Source of the DNA: Bacillota bacterium
GTDB lineage: Bacteria > Bacillota > Clostridia > Lachnospirales > Lachnospiraceae
DNA length: 64,000 bases
Assembly (NCBI GenBank): GCA_023392615.1
Contig: JAEVYT010000030.1
Span: 248,001 to 312,000, forward strand
Reading direction: 5' to 3'
Shown here: positions 1 through 7,870 of the stretch, piece after piece
How the letters are laid out: the number at the start of each line of letters is the position of its first letter
Position numbering within the stretch: the stretch's first letter is position 1
Notes under the pieces: model-generated
The model's input: only the letters and a program-made list of their open reading frames with translations
What the model was told of the DNA's origin: nothing
Database searches by the model: none
Translations under genes and position numbers: made by a program

Positions 1-1193
1 TGGGTGCTCTCCAGATTATATTTCTTATTATTGGAGGGAGCCTGTGGAATGGGTATAAGAATGTCATTCTTGCAGTAAACTCCGCTGTAGTCGTTGTTGT
101 GATTTGCTTTCTGCTGGAAGGAAAATTTATTAAAAAAATAGCTCTTTCCATCCTATCCTATTTAGCTATCTCGTTTTTAGATGCAGTATTGGTTGCTATA
201 TTGACCTTGATCAACTGCTATTCAGAGACTCTACTAGAGCATGCGCTAACGAATATTGTCAATATCATATTAATTGGCTTCGCGGTAGTGATAAAGAATA
301 GGAAGTATACAAATTTTAAAATTAATTTTACAAGAAAAATATATGCACTATTCTTTGCGGGAGCCGGTACGGGATTTTTAATTATTACAGCACTTTTGAT
401 CGAATCGAATAGTAATATTAATGACACAGCACGCCGTTTTATATTATTGATAACAGTAGTGCTTGTAACGTTTTATTGTTATGTATGCATCAAGTTTAGC
501 TTTATCAGTGAATCAATGGATGTATATAAAGAATTATCGTTAATCAATCAGAGTATTATCGAATCGCAACAGCAGTATTATACTTTGGTAAATGAAAAAC
601 AGCAAGAAATCCGGTCGCTAAGACATGAAATGAAAAACCACCTAGCTTGCATAAATAGCCTTTATCATTTGAATAAAATTCAAGAGATGGAGGAATATAT
701 GGGGGAATTGATTAATCTTTCAACAAAGACCGCTCAGCTTATTGATAGCGGTAATGATATCGTGAATGCTATATTGAATGATATTCAAAGCAAATGTCGG
801 AATGAAAATATAGCACTACGTGTTGAAGGTGGATTTCCCGATAAGTTATATATTGCATCGATGGATTTAAGTGTTATATTTGCCAATCTAATGTCGAATG
901 CAGTAGAGGCAATACAAAGAATGAAAAAGACGAAAGATACAATCTATTATATTGATATCAGAATATCGAATTACAAAAGTGATCTTTATATCGATGTTAG
1001 AAATCCTTCTGAAAATAATTTGCAAATAGTTAATGGAACTCTGATTACTTCAAAAAAAGATAAAAGTCGTCACGGTTATGGAGTAAATAATGTCATTCAA
1101 AAGGTAGAAAGCTATCATGGAAGCTATAGTTTCAAACAGCAGAATGGCGAATTTGTGGTAGAAATATTCATGGAGAACACCCCTAAAGATTAA
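1..1193 (+). CDS. AgrC-like GHKL sensor histidine kinase (5' end outside window)
   Basis: The reading frame (codons from base 3) is open to the window edge, so the start lies upstream; about 396 residues are visible. The N-terminal half is a run of hydrophobic segments (membrane sensor). A short coiled linker follows, then the phospho-acceptor box RHEMKNHL near 615-640 and a C-terminal ATPase with N-box NLMSNAVEAIQ and G-box HGYGVNNV. This is the quorum-sensing AgrC/BlpH class of GHKL kinase, which normally pairs with a LytTR response regulator and senses a peptide. The regulator is probably upstream, outside the window. A LytTR-type direct repeat and a tiny peptide gene follow immediately. 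The family is clear; the ligand is unknown. Confidence 0.88.
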   Translation, partial: GALQIIFLIIGGSLWNGYKNVILAVNSAVVVVVICFLLEGKFIKKIALSILSYLAISFLDAVLVAILTLINCYSETLLEHALTNIVNIILIGFAVVIKNRKYTNFKINFTRKIYALFFAGAGTGFLIITALLIESNSNINDTARRFILLITVVLVTFYCYVCIKFSFISESMDVYKELSLINQSIIESQQQYYTLVNEKQQEIRSLRHEMKNHLACINSLYHLNKIQEMEEYMGELINLSTKTAQLIDSGNDIVNAILNDIQSKCRNENIALRVEGGFPDKLYIASMDLSVIFANLMSNAVEAIQRMKKTKDTIYYIDIRISNYKSDLYIDVRNPSENNLQIVNGTLITSKKDKSRHGYGVNNVIQKVESYHGSYSFKQQNGEFVVEIFMENTPKD

Positions 1194-1198
1194 AATTT

Positions 1199-1268
1199 GA
1201 CGTTCATACAAGAAAACACGACGTTCATGTATCCGCCTATTGAAAACACCTTGGCCATATGTTATAAA
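1199..1268 (+). promoter_or_regulatory. LytTR-type direct repeat plus promoter for the 20-aa peptide unit
   Basis: GACGTTCAT occurs at 1199-1207 and again, identical, at 1220-1228. The spacer is exactly 12 bases, the 9-12-9 geometry typical of AgrA/ComE-class LytTR sites. Downstream lie TTGAAA (1240-1245) and TATAAA (1263-1268) with a 17-base spacer. An inverted repeat, GAAAACACCT (1242-1251) with AGGTGTTTTC (1281-1290), overlaps the promoter and may also end the kinase transcript. Assigning the repeat to LytTR is inference from its spacing and its fit to the general LytTR pattern. Confidence 0.6.
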
Positions 1269-1309
1269 AAGCATGTGACTAGGTGTTTTCTTTGTAAAGG
1301 AGGTACGCT

Positions 1310-1372
1310 ATGATGTCAATTATGTCTACTGATTTGGTTGATCTTATCATTCACTTGTTCAGAAAACATTAA
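1310..1372 (+). CDS. 20-residue amphipathic peptide, delta-toxin/PSM-like candidate
   Basis: A 20-codon gene (MMSIMSTDLV then DLIIHLFRKH) has a strong site AAAGGAGGT (1296-1304) five bases before the first ATG; a second ATG follows at once. Polar residues T7, D8, D11, H15, R18 and K19 fall on one side of a helix, with Ile, Leu, Val, Met and Phe on the other. There is no cleavable signal. The size and character recall staphylococcal delta-haemolysin and phenol-soluble modulins, which are controlled by AgrC/AgrA. Here the gene follows an AgrC-like kinase and has its own LytTR-type box, promoter and terminator. It lacks the length and Cys/Ser core of AgrD-type precursors. It could instead be an uncharacterised membrane peptide or type I toxin. 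No homology can be shown for so short a gene. Confidence 0.55.
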   Translation: MMSIMSTDLVDLIIHLFRKH

Positions 1373-1380
1373 TTCTTTTG

Positions 1381-1416
1381 AAAGTATCTATTGGGGAATA
1401 AATACTTTACTTTTTC
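1381..1416 (+). terminator. Intrinsic terminator of the peptide unit
   Basis: AAAGTATcTATT (1381-1392), a GGGG loop, then AATAaATACTTT (1397-1408) form a stem with one internal mismatch, followed by ACTTTTTC. It ends the peptide transcript about 140 bases after its predicted start. Confidence 0.6.
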
Positions 1417-1422
1417 AACAAA

Positions 1423-1477
1423 CTCATAACACAAAATGCCCGGATTAATTCGATCTGGGCATTTTGTGTTTTATGAG
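1423..1477. terminator. Long inverted repeat, probable second terminator
   Basis: CTCATAACACAAAATGCCC (from 1423) pairs with GGGCATTTTGTGTTTTATGAG (to 1477) with a two-base bulge and a short loop. There is no long T-run after it on either strand. It lies between the peptide unit and the HAD gene. Confidence 0.5.
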
Positions 1478-1486
1478 CTAGGTAGA

Positions 1487-1515
1487 TTGACATTATTGGC
1501 AGAATGAGGCATTAT
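1487..1515 (+). promoter_or_regulatory. Possible promoter for the HAD hydrolase gene
   Basis: A perfect TTGACA (1487-1492) is followed after 17 bases by the weak hexamer CATTAT (1510-1515). Confidence 0.35.
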
Positions 1516-1570
1516 ATTAGTTGGACAATATTTTCACAATAATATGAAACAGAGAAAAAGGACAATAAAT

Positions 1571-2206
1571 ATGTTTGATAGTATAATTTTTGATTTAGAC
1601 GGCACATTATGGGATTCTACGAATGAGGTTGCCCTTGCATTTAATAAAGTATTACAGGAGAATCACCCAGAAGTAAAGGATGAAGTAACCGTACATCGAT
1701 TAAAGGAGTTATTCGGCTTGCCTCTAGATATGATCGGTATCAAGTTATTTCAAAGTGTTTCCAAGGAACAAGCAGTATCAATCATTGAAGAATGTTGTGA
1801 TTACGAATGTGAATATCTGGCAGAACATGGTGCGACTCTATATGAGGGCTTGGAGGATATGCTAATATTGCTATCAAAGCAGTACAAGTTATTCATAGTG
1901 AGTAATTGCCAGGAAGGGTATATCCAGTGTTTCTTTCATGCTTATCCACAGTTGGAACAGTATTTTACGGACTATGAATACCCCGGCCGATCCGGTAAAT
2001 TAAAGGCGGATAATATTCGATTGGTAGTAGAAAGAAATGATTTGAAAAACCCAATATATGTCGGTGATACCCTGGGTGATGCAAATGCTGCAAACGAAGC
2101 AAATGTTCCGTTCATCTTTGCTCGTTACGGATTCGGCGATGTACAAGAGTATTATGGGGTCATGGATTCATTAGAGGAACTTAAGAATATTCTTGATAAG
2201 GATTAA
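1571..2206 (+). CDS. HAD-superfamily hydrolase, phosphoglycolate phosphatase-like
   Basis: A 211-residue protein opens with FDSIIFDLDGTLWDS, the HAD motif I with nucleophile and acid Asp. A helical cap follows, then motif II around FIVSNC and motif III/IV near YVGDTLGDANAA. This matches the subfamily of phosphoglycolate or beta-phosphoglucomutase-like phosphatases. The frame extends upstream to an ATG at 1544, but that start has no ribosome-binding site. The ATG at 1571 follows AAAAAGGA and starts right before the conserved core, so I prefer it. The gene is monocistronic, between an inverted repeat and the trpS promoter. The substrate is not predictable; small-phosphate detoxification is typical. 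Confidence 0.82.
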   Translation: MFDSIIFDLDGTLWDSTNEVALAFNKVLQENHPEVKDEVTVHRLKELFGLPLDMIGIKLFQSVSKEQAVSIIEECCDYECEYLAEHGATLYEGLEDMLILLSKQYKLFIVSNCQEGYIQCFFHAYPQLEQYFTDYEYPGRSGKLKADNIRLVVERNDLKNPIYVGDTLGDANAANEANVPFIFARYGFGDVQEYYGVMDSLEELKNILDKD

Positions 2207-2222
2207 GAGAAGTAAGTAGACA

Positions 2223-2251
2223 TTGACATTTTCTCACTTTCTTTATATATT
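2223..2251 (+). promoter_or_regulatory. trpS promoter
   Basis: TTGACA (2223-2228), a 17-base spacer and TATATT (2246-2251) lie about 75 bases before the trpS start. The leader is too short for a full T-box, so tRNA-sensing attenuation is not apparent. Confidence 0.65.
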
Positions 2252-2324
2252 GAAATATATATTTGTTAAAACTGCAGGATTACACAAATGAGTAACCTGA
2301 CTAAATAAATTAGGATGTGAATAT

Positions 2325-3329
2325 ATGCTAGACGGAAAAAAATCAATATTTAGCGGAATGCAGGCAACTGGAACTCTTACATTAGGTAATTATTTGGGAG
2401 CCTTAAAAAACTGGGTGGAACTTGAGAATGAATATGAATGCTTTTATTGTGTAGTTGATATGCATTCCATAACTGTTCGTCAGGATCCTGCAGAGCTTCG
2501 AAAGAGAGCAAGAGCATTACTATCATTATATATCGCTTCAGGACTTAACCCTGAGAAGAATTGTATATATTATCAATCCCATGTTCCCGCACATGCAGAG
2601 CTTGCTTGGATTTTAAATTGCTTTACTTACATGGGTGAGTTAAACCGAATGACTCAGTTTAAAGATAAATCAGCAAAACACTCAGATAACATTAATTCGG
2701 GTCTTTACACCTATCCGGTATTAATGGCTGCAGATATCTTACTATTCCAGGCTGATGTGGTTCCGGTTGGTTCGGATCAAAAACAGCATTTGGAGATTAC
2801 TCGCGATATTGCAAACCGATTTAATGCAATTTATGGCGATGTATTTACCGTTCCAGAGCCTTACATCGGAAAGCAGGGCGCAAGAGTAATGAGCCTTCAA
2901 GAACCGGATAAGAAAATGTCAAAATCAGATGAAAATCCGAATGCAAGTGTTTATCTGATGGATGATACGGATACGATAATCCGCAAATTCAAAAGGGCGG
3001 TAACAGATTCCGATAATGAGATACGATATGCGGATGAAAAACCGGGTATTCGTAATTTGATTGACATCTATAGTGCAGCTACTAATAAATCAATTATTGA
3101 AATTGAAAAAGAATTTGCAGGCAGTGGTTATGGTGACTTTAAATTGGCAGTTGGTGAATCGGTAGCAAGTTTATTAAAACCGATACAGGATCGCTTTAAT
3201 GAGTTGCAAAAGGATAAAGCTTACGTAGATAGTATTATTAAAGCAAATGCTGAAAAAGCAAATTACTATGCAACGAAGACTTTACGCAAAGCTCAGAAAA
3301 AAGTGGGATTCCCGGAAAGAATCAGATAA
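2325..3329 (+). CDS. trpS: Tryptophan--tRNA ligase
   Basis: This 334-residue class I aminoacyl-tRNA synthetase charges tRNA-Trp with tryptophan in the cytosol. The HIGH-equivalent motif is TLGNYLGAL near residue 20, and the KMSKS loop is KKMSKSDENP near residue 200. The core VVPVGSDQKQHLEITRDIA is typical of bacterial TrpRS. The length is normal. AGGATG precedes the ATG at usable spacing. The gene has its own promoter and is followed by an inverted-repeat terminator. Confidence 0.97.
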   Translation: MLDGKKSIFSGMQATGTLTLGNYLGALKNWVELENEYECFYCVVDMHSITVRQDPAELRKRARALLSLYIASGLNPEKNCIYYQSHVPAHAELAWILNCFTYMGELNRMTQFKDKSAKHSDNINSGLYTYPVLMAADILLFQADVVPVGSDQKQHLEITRDIANRFNAIYGDVFTVPEPYIGKQGARVMSLQEPDKKMSKSDENPNASVYLMDDTDTIIRKFKRAVTDSDNEIRYADEKPGIRNLIDIYSAATNKSIIEIEKEFAGSGYGDFKLAVGESVASLLKPIQDRFNELQKDKAYVDSIIKANAEKANYYATKTLRKAQKKVGFPERIR

Positions 3330-3337
3330 AACAAATA

Positions 3338-3405
3338 GGGCTGTTTCAAAATAGAAATCAACTAAGCTTAGGCAATGATGCTGATATGACATTTTGAGAC
3401 GGCCC
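3338..3405 (+). terminator. Inverted repeat downstream of trpS
   Basis: GGGCTGTTTCAAAAT pairs with ATTTTGAGACGGCCC across a loop of roughly 40 bases, with two wobble or mismatch positions. Its arms resemble those of the hairpins at 17517 and 57743, so this is one of a dispersed family of terminator-like elements. Confidence 0.5.
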
Positions 3406-3558
3406 ATTATTAATTTATCGTGTCTGGGATAAGAAAAGGTTCGCTTTAAGAGAAATCTTAAGCTTATGATTTAAGGTATATAATTCATCGCATATTAATG
3501 AATCAGTATTTTGATAAGGTATTTTGAGGTTCGATTTAATTATGAAGTTTATCAATAG

Positions 3559-3597
3559 CCATGATAAAGGAACTCTGACTGTTAATCATGGTTTTTT
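3559..3597 (+). terminator. Leader hairpin with U-run before the dehydrogenase gene
   Basis: CCATGAT (3559-3565) and ATCATGG (3585-3591) form a stem followed directly by TTTTTT (3592-3597). It sits only about 30 bases before the 3629 start and downstream of a TATAAT at 3479-3484. It could therefore be an attenuator, or the end of a short leader RNA. Confidence 0.5.
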
Positions 3598-3628
3598 GAA
3601 TAATAATTTAACTGAGAGGTTTAAATTT

Positions 3629-4588
3629 ATGAAAATAGTATTTTTGGAAACAGATACGTTGGGAAATGATGTGGACTTAATGAAGTTTGATCAACTTGGT
3701 GAGGTAGTGAAATATCCCTACTCCGAACCTGCTTTAAATGCAAAGAGAATAGAAGAAGCGGATATTGTTATCGTGAATAAAGTATCTATGAATCAAGAAT
3801 TATTAGAGGGTGCAAAGAACCTTAAACTAATCTGTATCACAGGAACAGGAACGAATATCGTGGATTTTCCCTATACCAATAGCCGCAATATTGTTGTGGC
3901 AAATGTAAAAGGGTACTCAACTCAATCAGTGGTTCAACATACCTTTGCACTTTTCTTTTATTTATATGAAAAACTTAGTTACTATGATCGATTTGTAAAA
4001 TCGGGGGATTATATCAAGTCTGATATCTTCAGTCATTTTACGGTTAAGTTCAGTGAACTCGCAGGAAAGACTTGGGGTATTATAGGGCTTGGTGATATTG
4101 GCAGAGGGGTAGCTGAAGTAGCAAAACAGTTTGGCTGTAAAGTGATTTACTATTCTACTACAGGTAAGAATAGCAATTCTGATTACGAACGTGTTGAATT
4201 AGACACATTATTGGATTCTTCAGATGTCATCTCAATTCATGCACCGTTAAATGAAGCAACCAATAATCTTATTGATGAAAATGAACTTAAAAAGATGAAG
4301 AAAACTGCTGTGTTACTCAATCTCGGAAGAGGTCCGATTATAAATGAGAATGCGCTTGCGAAAGCCTTAAAAGAAGAATGGATTGGTGCAGCAGGGCTTG
4401 ATGTACTTGCGGTTGAACCTATGTTGGAAAGTAATCCGCTAAAAGATATTCAGGATAGTACAAAACTTCTGATTACACCACATATCGCGTGGGCAACAGT
4501 CGAAGCAAGACAGAGGGTGACCGATGAAGTATATCAAAACATTGTGGCATTCCAAGCAGGAGAAGAGCGAAACGTAGTCAGAGCGTAA
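3629..4588 (+). CDS. D-isomer 2-hydroxyacid dehydrogenase, glycerate dehydrogenase-like
   Basis: A 319-residue NAD-dependent oxidoreductase. The Rossmann motif GLGDIGRG sits mid-protein. The catalytic set is visible: Arg in LLNLGRGPI, Glu in GLDVLAVEPM, His in LLITPHIAWAT. This family reduces 2-keto acids to D-2-hydroxy acids (hydroxypyruvate/glycerate, D-lactate, phosphoglycerate). The short C-terminus without an ACT domain argues against a regulated PGDH and favours the HprA-like branch. The frame is open upstream to 3524, but GAGAGG at 3614 and the conserved N-terminus MKIVFLETD support 3629. A U-run hairpin in the leader may attenuate expression. Confidence 0.87.
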   Translation: MKIVFLETDTLGNDVDLMKFDQLGEVVKYPYSEPALNAKRIEEADIVIVNKVSMNQELLEGAKNLKLICITGTGTNIVDFPYTNSRNIVVANVKGYSTQSVVQHTFALFFYLYEKLSYYDRFVKSGDYIKSDIFSHFTVKFSELAGKTWGIIGLGDIGRGVAEVAKQFGCKVIYYSTTGKNSNSDYERVELDTLLDSSDVISIHAPLNEATNNLIDENELKKMKKTAVLLNLGRGPIINENALAKALKEEWIGAAGLDVLAVEPMLESNPLKDIQDSTKLLITPHIAWATVEARQRVTDEVYQNIVAFQAGEERNVVRA

Positions 4589-4902
4589 AAGTGTATTAAT
4601 AAATTATTCGCGCTTCCTTTAAATCGTAAGAATGGATAAGGACTACGTAAGTGAAGTGTAAAGTTTATTATATGGTAGAGAATTATGGGAAGGATAGCAA
4701 AAGTGAAGAGTTAAACTGATGAAATGGTTCAGAACATGTGATAGATCCGACAGTATATGAATATTAGCTATCTACTTATATTGTCTCACTAGACGAATGA
4801 AGAGATAGAGTTTGAATTATATAGTAAAGAATGTAAAGAAAGTAATAAAAGTAATGAAGGTAATGAAATAAAAGAGAGTAATATATCGATGTTTATATCA
4901 GT
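4589..4902. other. Intergenic stretch without a gene
   Basis: There is no credible coding frame. The last part is a decayed purine-rich run of GTAATGAA/GTAATAAA units (about 4838-4880). I see no promoter or terminator that I can support. Confidence 0.5.
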
Positions 4903-5101
4903 GGCAGTTTTAAACTCAATTTCGAAGGAACATAGTTATATTACCGAAATGCACTGTTTGGAAGACTGTATTTCTATTTTGTGTTTTCGCAGGCGTACTT
5001 TTATGTACGATAGCGAAATACAAAATAGGAATGCTGTCCTTCCAACCTGTGTGTGGGGTAATATAGTTTTGTTCCGTAATAGAAATTGAGATTTAACTGC
5101 C
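4903..5101. ncRNA. Rod-like structured element, copy 1
   Basis: About 200 bases fold into one long interrupted hairpin. The paired arms are GGCAGTT/AACTGCC, CTCAATTTC/GAAATTGAG, GGAAC/GTTCC, TATATTACC (4937-4945)/GGTAATATA (5057-5065), TTGGAAG (4958-4964)/CTTCCAA (5039-5045), then CTATTTTG/CAAAATAG. A small apical CGTAC/GTACG hairpin is followed by GATA. The loop strands AATGCACTG and CCTGTGTGTGG are shared with copy 2 at 61005-61212, while the outer helices differ in sequence yet still pair. It lies between converging genes and the coding strand is undecided. A short frame across it is not credible as protein. Confidence 0.6.
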
Positions 5102-5114
5102 AATTTTACAATGA

Positions 5115-6161
5115 TTAATCAGACTTAACCTGGTTCCACTTGTCGTTATATAAGGACTCGATTTTATTACCAAGGAATTTAAAGGTAGTACAACGGTCAA
5201 GCACGGACTGATCAGGGAATGCAACTGAACTATTTTTGATATCCTTGTCAGTTATCTTTTCACGAGCTACCTTATTTGGGGTGGAGTAGGTGATATAATC
5301 AAAGTTTTTTAATGCAACATCACCATCACACATATAATTGATGAATTTTTCTGCGTTTTCTTTACTCTTACAATTTTTTGGAATGACCCAACCATCAATC
5401 CAAACATTGGAGCCTTCCTTTGGAACGACATATTCCAAATCAGGATTCTCTCTCTTTGTATAGATCGCCTCTCCGGAGTAGATAACACCAAGAGCGGCCT
5501 CATTACCGATCATTTTATCTCTAACCTGATCCACAACATATGCCTGCACTAGCGGATATTGCTTTTTTAGTAGGTCTCTTGCCTGATTCAACTGATTTTC
5601 GTCCGTAGTATTGATATCATAACCGAGATATGAAAGAGCAACAGCAAATGCATCACGGACACTATCAATCATAAGAATATTGCCGGAGTATTGTTTGTCA
5701 AAGAGAGCACCCCAGCTATCAATAGGACCATTGACCATTTTTTTGTTGTATAGAATACCTACAGTGCCCCAACAGTAAGGAACACTAAATTTGTTCTCAG
5801 GATCAAAGCTTTTAGAAGCATTCAAATAAGTGGTATCAATATTTTTAAAATTAGGAACCTTATTAAAATCAATCTCTGCAAGTAAGTTTTCCTGACGCAT
5901 TTTTTGAATCATATAATCGGAAGGACATATAACATCATATTTTACAGCGCCAGCTTTAACCTTTGCGTACATCTCTTCGTTAGAATCGAAGGTTTCATAA
6001 ACAACCTTAATACCGGTATCTTTTTCAAACTGTTTCACAGTGGATTTATCAATATATTCTCCCCAATTATATACATAAACTTTTTCTTTTGCTCCGGAAC
6101 ATCCGGTCAGTAGACCGATGGACATTGAGAGCATCAGCAATAGAACAATAATCTTTTTCAT
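5115..6161 (-). CDS. potD: Spermidine/putrescine ABC transporter substrate-binding lipoprotein
   Basis: A 348-residue protein with a lipoprotein signal: Lys-rich start, hydrophobic stretch and lipobox LLTGC. After export and lipidation it would capture polyamines outside the membrane. The mature part begins VYVYNWGEYID, typical of PotD/PotF, followed by the family signature region TGIKVVYETFDSNEEMYAKV. It is the last gene of potA-potB-potC-potD. GGAGAAAATAA precedes the ATG. The 18 bases between potC and potD fit one transcript. Confidence in polyamine specificity is good from the context of all four genes. Confidence 0.93.
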   Translation of the reverse strand: MKKIIVLLLMLSMSIGLLTGCSGAKEKVYVYNWGEYIDKSTVKQFEKDTGIKVVYETFDSNEEMYAKVKAGAVKYDVICPSDYMIQKMRQENLLAEIDFNKVPNFKNIDTTYLNASKSFDPENKFSVPYCWGTVGILYNKKMVNGPIDSWGALFDKQYSGNILMIDSVRDAFAVALSYLGYDINTTDENQLNQARDLLKKQYPLVQAYVVDQVRDKMIGNEAALGVIYSGEAIYTKRENPDLEYVVPKEGSNVWIDGWVIPKNCKSKENAEKFINYMCDGDVALKNFDYITYSTPNKVAREKITDKDIKNSSVAFPDQSVLDRCTTFKFLGNKIESLYNDKWNQVKSD

Positions 6162-6179
6162 TTATTTTCTCCTTTTCCT

Positions 6180-6968
6180 CTATATCATTCTCATAGGTGT
6201 ATTTTTTACTGCATTTTTTCGGTTAAATATAATTAATATAGCCAATACCGTAACAAACATCAGAGTGGATAAAGCATATATTTCAGGCTGGATTCCTCGT
6301 CTGACTTGTGTGTAAATCTGAATAGATAACGTATTGACCTCCGGCCCCTTCGTAAAATATGTAATAACGAAATCATCAAGTGACATTGTAAAGGATAAAA
6401 AGTATCCGGAGACTATACCAGGAAGAATATCCGGTAATATTACTTTGAAAAATGCATAAAGCGGCGATGCTCCTAAATCAAGAGCCGCTTCAAACGTATT
6501 CGGATTCATCTGACGTAGTTTTGGCATTACACTTAGAATTACATAGGGTATATTAAAGGTAATATGGGCAAGCAAAACACTCGAAAACCCTAACGTATAA
6601 TTAATTGCAACAAAGATTAACATTAACGAGATACCGGTTACGATATCCGCATTCAGCATTGGAATATTCGTTATGCCAAGTAAAATGGTTCTTGGAGTTT
6701 TCTTCATCTTGTTTATCGCAATTGAGGCTGCAGTTCCAATGACAGTAGCAATCAGTGCGGATAAAAAAGCAAGGATCAATGTGGTGGTTAAGGCATTCAT
6801 AATATCCTGATCCTGGAATAATGATTTATACCATTTTAATGTAAAGCCGCCCCATTTTGATCTTGATTTGGACTGGTTAAAGGATAGTACGATTAAAATT
6901 AAAATTGGTGCATATAAGAATAAGAGGATAAAGCCGACATAAAAGCGGCTGAAAAAGCGTTTTACCAT
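6180..6968 (-). CDS. potC: Spermidine/putrescine ABC transporter permease PotC
   Basis: A 262-residue inner-membrane permease of the BPD family with about six membrane segments. The EAA loop, which contacts the ATPase, reads EAALDLGASPLYAFFKVILPDILPGI. The length and the final charged tail are typical of PotC. It overlaps the end of potB by seven bases, which implies translational coupling. It forms the channel with PotB. Confidence 0.93.
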   Translation of the reverse strand: MVKRFFSRFYVGFILLFLYAPILILIVLSFNQSKSRSKWGGFTLKWYKSLFQDQDIMNALTTTLILAFLSALIATVIGTAASIAINKMKKTPRTILLGITNIPMLNADIVTGISLMLIFVAINYTLGFSSVLLAHITFNIPYVILSVMPKLRQMNPNTFEAALDLGASPLYAFFKVILPDILPGIVSGYFLSFTMSLDDFVITYFTKGPEVNTLSIQIYTQVRRGIQPEIYALSTLMFVTVLAILIIFNRKNAVKNTPMRMI

Positions 6969-7831
6969 AAGTTTCCACCCTCATTTCCTTTGTCATATTT
7001 TGTCATAATTGACATACTTAGTAAGATAAATATCATTAGCACAAGTGAAAGACCTGAGCCGGTATGCCAATTTTCATATCGGAATTGTTGCTCGATCACA
7101 TTACCAATAAGAACAATCTTACTTCCGCCAAGGATTGTGGAGATAGCGAAAGTAGTCAGGGAAGGTACGAATACCATTGTGATTCCGCTAAATACACCGG
7201 GTAATGTTAAGGGAAAGATTATCTTACGAAAGGTCTGTGAGCCATTTGCACCAAGATCTCTTGCGGCATTGATAACATCCTGGTCTATTTTAATCAGAAC
7301 ATTATAAATAGGGAGTACCATAAAGGGTAAGAAGTTATAAACCATACCTAATATAATAGCTTCCGGTGTGTTGATTAAATTTATCGTTGGTAAATGAAAC
7401 AGCTTAAGTAAACTGTTAAGAACTCCGTTACGCTCTAAAATATTCTGCCATGCGATTGTGCGTAATAAGAAATTCATCCACATGGGTAAAATGATGATAA
7501 GAACAATAAAGCTGTTACTATTCATCTTGGCATTTCTTAAAATCAGTGCCAGTGGGTAGGCTAGAATTAAGCAAATAAGGGTACTGATTAGGGAAAGTAC
7601 AAGAGAAAGATATAATGCTTTTCGATTAATTGGGTCGGAGATTAGCGTGATATTTTTCAAGGTAAAGCCACCCTCTTGTGCAGTGAAGCCATAGAAAAAT
7701 ATCAAGATTAAGGGGATTATAATAAACCCAATCATCCAAATCATATATGGGTAAGATAGCCACTTGGTATTCATGGTTTGCTTCATATGAAAACCATGTT
7801 CAGTAATTGTTTTAAGTTTGTTCTTAAACAT
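6962..7831 (-). CDS. potB: Spermidine/putrescine ABC transporter permease PotB
   Basis: A 289-residue permease with six predicted membrane spans and the EAA loop NAARDLGANGSQTFRKIIFPLTLPGV. The N-terminus before the first span is cytosolic and basic. AGGAG stands about 11 bases before the ATG, a little far but the best available. It partners with PotC and with PotA just upstream. Confidence 0.92.
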   Translation of the reverse strand: MFKNKLKTITEHGFHMKQTMNTKWLSYPYMIWMIGFIIIPLILIFFYGFTAQEGGFTLKNITLISDPINRKALYLSLVLSLISTLICLILAYPLALILRNAKMNSNSFIVLIIILPMWMNFLLRTIAWQNILERNGVLNSLLKLFHLPTINLINTPEAIILGMVYNFLPFMVLPIYNVLIKIDQDVINAARDLGANGSQTFRKIIFPLTLPGVFSGITMVFVPSLTTFAISTILGGSKIVLIGNVIEQQFRYENWHTGSGLSLVLMIFILLSMSIMTKYDKGNEGGNLW

Positions 7832-7870
7832 AGGAAATCTACTCCTATTCTTTAAATTTAGTTTATGGTG

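Noticed and set aside
2206..2324. T-box leader for trpS
   Set aside because: The space after the -10 box is about 75 bases and lacks the T-box sequence and specifier stem.
4946..5056. Riboswitch or 6S RNA identity for the rod-like elements
   Set aside because: No known aptamer core is seen, neither copy sits in a gene leader, and the shape alone does not prove 6S. They are left as unnamed structured elements.
4889..5089. 66-residue frame inside the first rod-like element
   Set aside because: It lies wholly over the hairpin arms, has no ribosome-binding site, and copy 2 does not keep the frame.
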